A DNA stretch of 64,000 bases from the NCBI RefSeq assembly GCF_009664855.1, contig NZ_CP045928.1:1201049-1265048 (forward strand). The letters are read 5' to 3'. Below the pieces are notes generated by a model that was not told the DNA's origin, did no database searches, and saw only the letters and a list, made by a program, of their open reading frames with translations. Position numbers and translations under genes: made by a program. The stretch is from Flavobacterium sp. SLB02. GTDB taxonomy: Bacteria > Bacteroidota > Bacteroidia > Flavobacteriales > Flavobacteriaceae. Every line of letters begins with the position of its first letter. Positions within the stretch are counted from its first letter, which is position 1. Below, piece by piece: positions 63,686 through 64,000 of the stretch.

Positions 63686-64000
63686 ATGCATAGAGTTAAG
63701 GTCAGTTTACATAAATGCTTTTGGGCTAAGATTACCATTTTATGGATCATAATGGTAGGACCGGGTATGACATGTAAAGCCCAGACGATAACTGATTATG
63801 ATGAAATTTCAGTATCATTCAATATTCAGCGTATCGGTACAGCAGAAATGTCGACTCTTATATATAATCAAACGGCGTACATTCCTGTGGTTGATCTCTT
63901 TGATTTTTTAAAGATCAATATAGTAGCAAGGGATCTGGATGCCCTAAGCGGAACATTCATCCACCCAAGTTCAGCATTTTTATTTGATCTACCCAATAAT
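63686..64000 (+). CDS. Usher-like outer-membrane protein, N-terminus only
   Basis: Starts 4 bp after the second DUF4402 gene and runs off the window (105 residues seen). Signal peptide about 1-33 (MTCKAQ). The visible part, YDEISVSFNIQRIGTAEMST, YIPVVDLFDFLKI and GTFIHPSSAFLFDL, resembles the N-terminal region of Bacteroidota proteins that go on to a large barrel with usher-like plug domains. Identification rests on the N-terminus and the context beside a PapD-like chaperone; the rest is not in view. Confidence 0.55.
   Translation, partial: MHRVKVSLHKCFWAKITILWIIMVGPGMTCKAQTITDYDEISVSFNIQRIGTAEMSTLIYNQTAYIPVVDLFDFLKINIVARDLDALSGTFIHPSSAFLFDLPNN

Overview
The window looks like a chromosomal segment of a Flavobacterium-like member of the Bacteroidota. 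It is AT-rich, several genes have Bacteroidota-type promoter boxes (TAnnTTTG), secreted proteins are mostly lipoproteins with an L-x-G/S-S-C lipobox, and there is a FecI/FecR/TonB-receptor cluster and a giant protein with a type IX secretion (T9SS) sorting tail. No rRNA, tRNA or CRISPR array was seen.

Layout. 1-2.4 kb: a partial cytosine-5 DNA methyltransferase, a three-gene operon ending in an XRE regulator, and a Vsr mismatch endonuclease. 2.9-14.5 kb: an ECF sigma factor, FecR anti-sigma and STN-type TonB receptor, followed by two tandemly duplicated lipoproteins, two more lipoproteins and an S41 protease. These probably form one surface uptake or sensing module. 14.6-18.3 kb: a decay zone with a TPR pseudogene, a ParDE-type toxin-antitoxin pair, an IS6-family element, a truncated frameshifted chrA and an orphan response regulator. 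18.3-23.2 kb: an AraC-type membrane regulator and a DJ-1/serine-hydrolase fusion whose hydrolase motifs are all mutated, with two small partners.

23.7-30.7 kb: a 3.5 kb island bounded by a left and a right IS6 end holds a membrane-anchored winged-helix regulator, an exported protein and a SUMF1-like lipoprotein. It is followed by a small regulon: an AraC regulator, a monooxygenase-like gene and a quinone-oxidoreductase-like gene. All three carry the same paired 18-bp operator at nearly the same distance from the -7 box. 30.8-39.3 kb: a complete heavy-metal RND efflux operon (OMP, TolC, CzcA-like pump, adaptor) behind its own two-component system. 39.5-42.5 kb: DUF6965, a second IS6 copy that cut a gene, a lipoprotein, an IS-repeat chimera and an SDR remnant. 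43-48.2 kb: aspartase, a Dcu C4-dicarboxylate transporter, an outer-membrane porin and a hemerythrin-like protein, suggesting aspartate/fumarate metabolism under low oxygen. 48.2-50.5 kb: IS fragments and a BtrH-like protein.

51-64 kb: the most striking locus. DUF4402 protein, PapD-like chaperone, a 3512-residue beta-helical T9SS protein, a second DUF4402 protein and the start of a protein resembling outer-membrane ushers lie in one direction. This is a candidate Bacteroidota chaperone-usher-like surface fibre or adhesin system. Interspersed repeats (four copies of a roughly 250-410 bp element, two fused to the same IS6 fragment) tie the accessory zones together.
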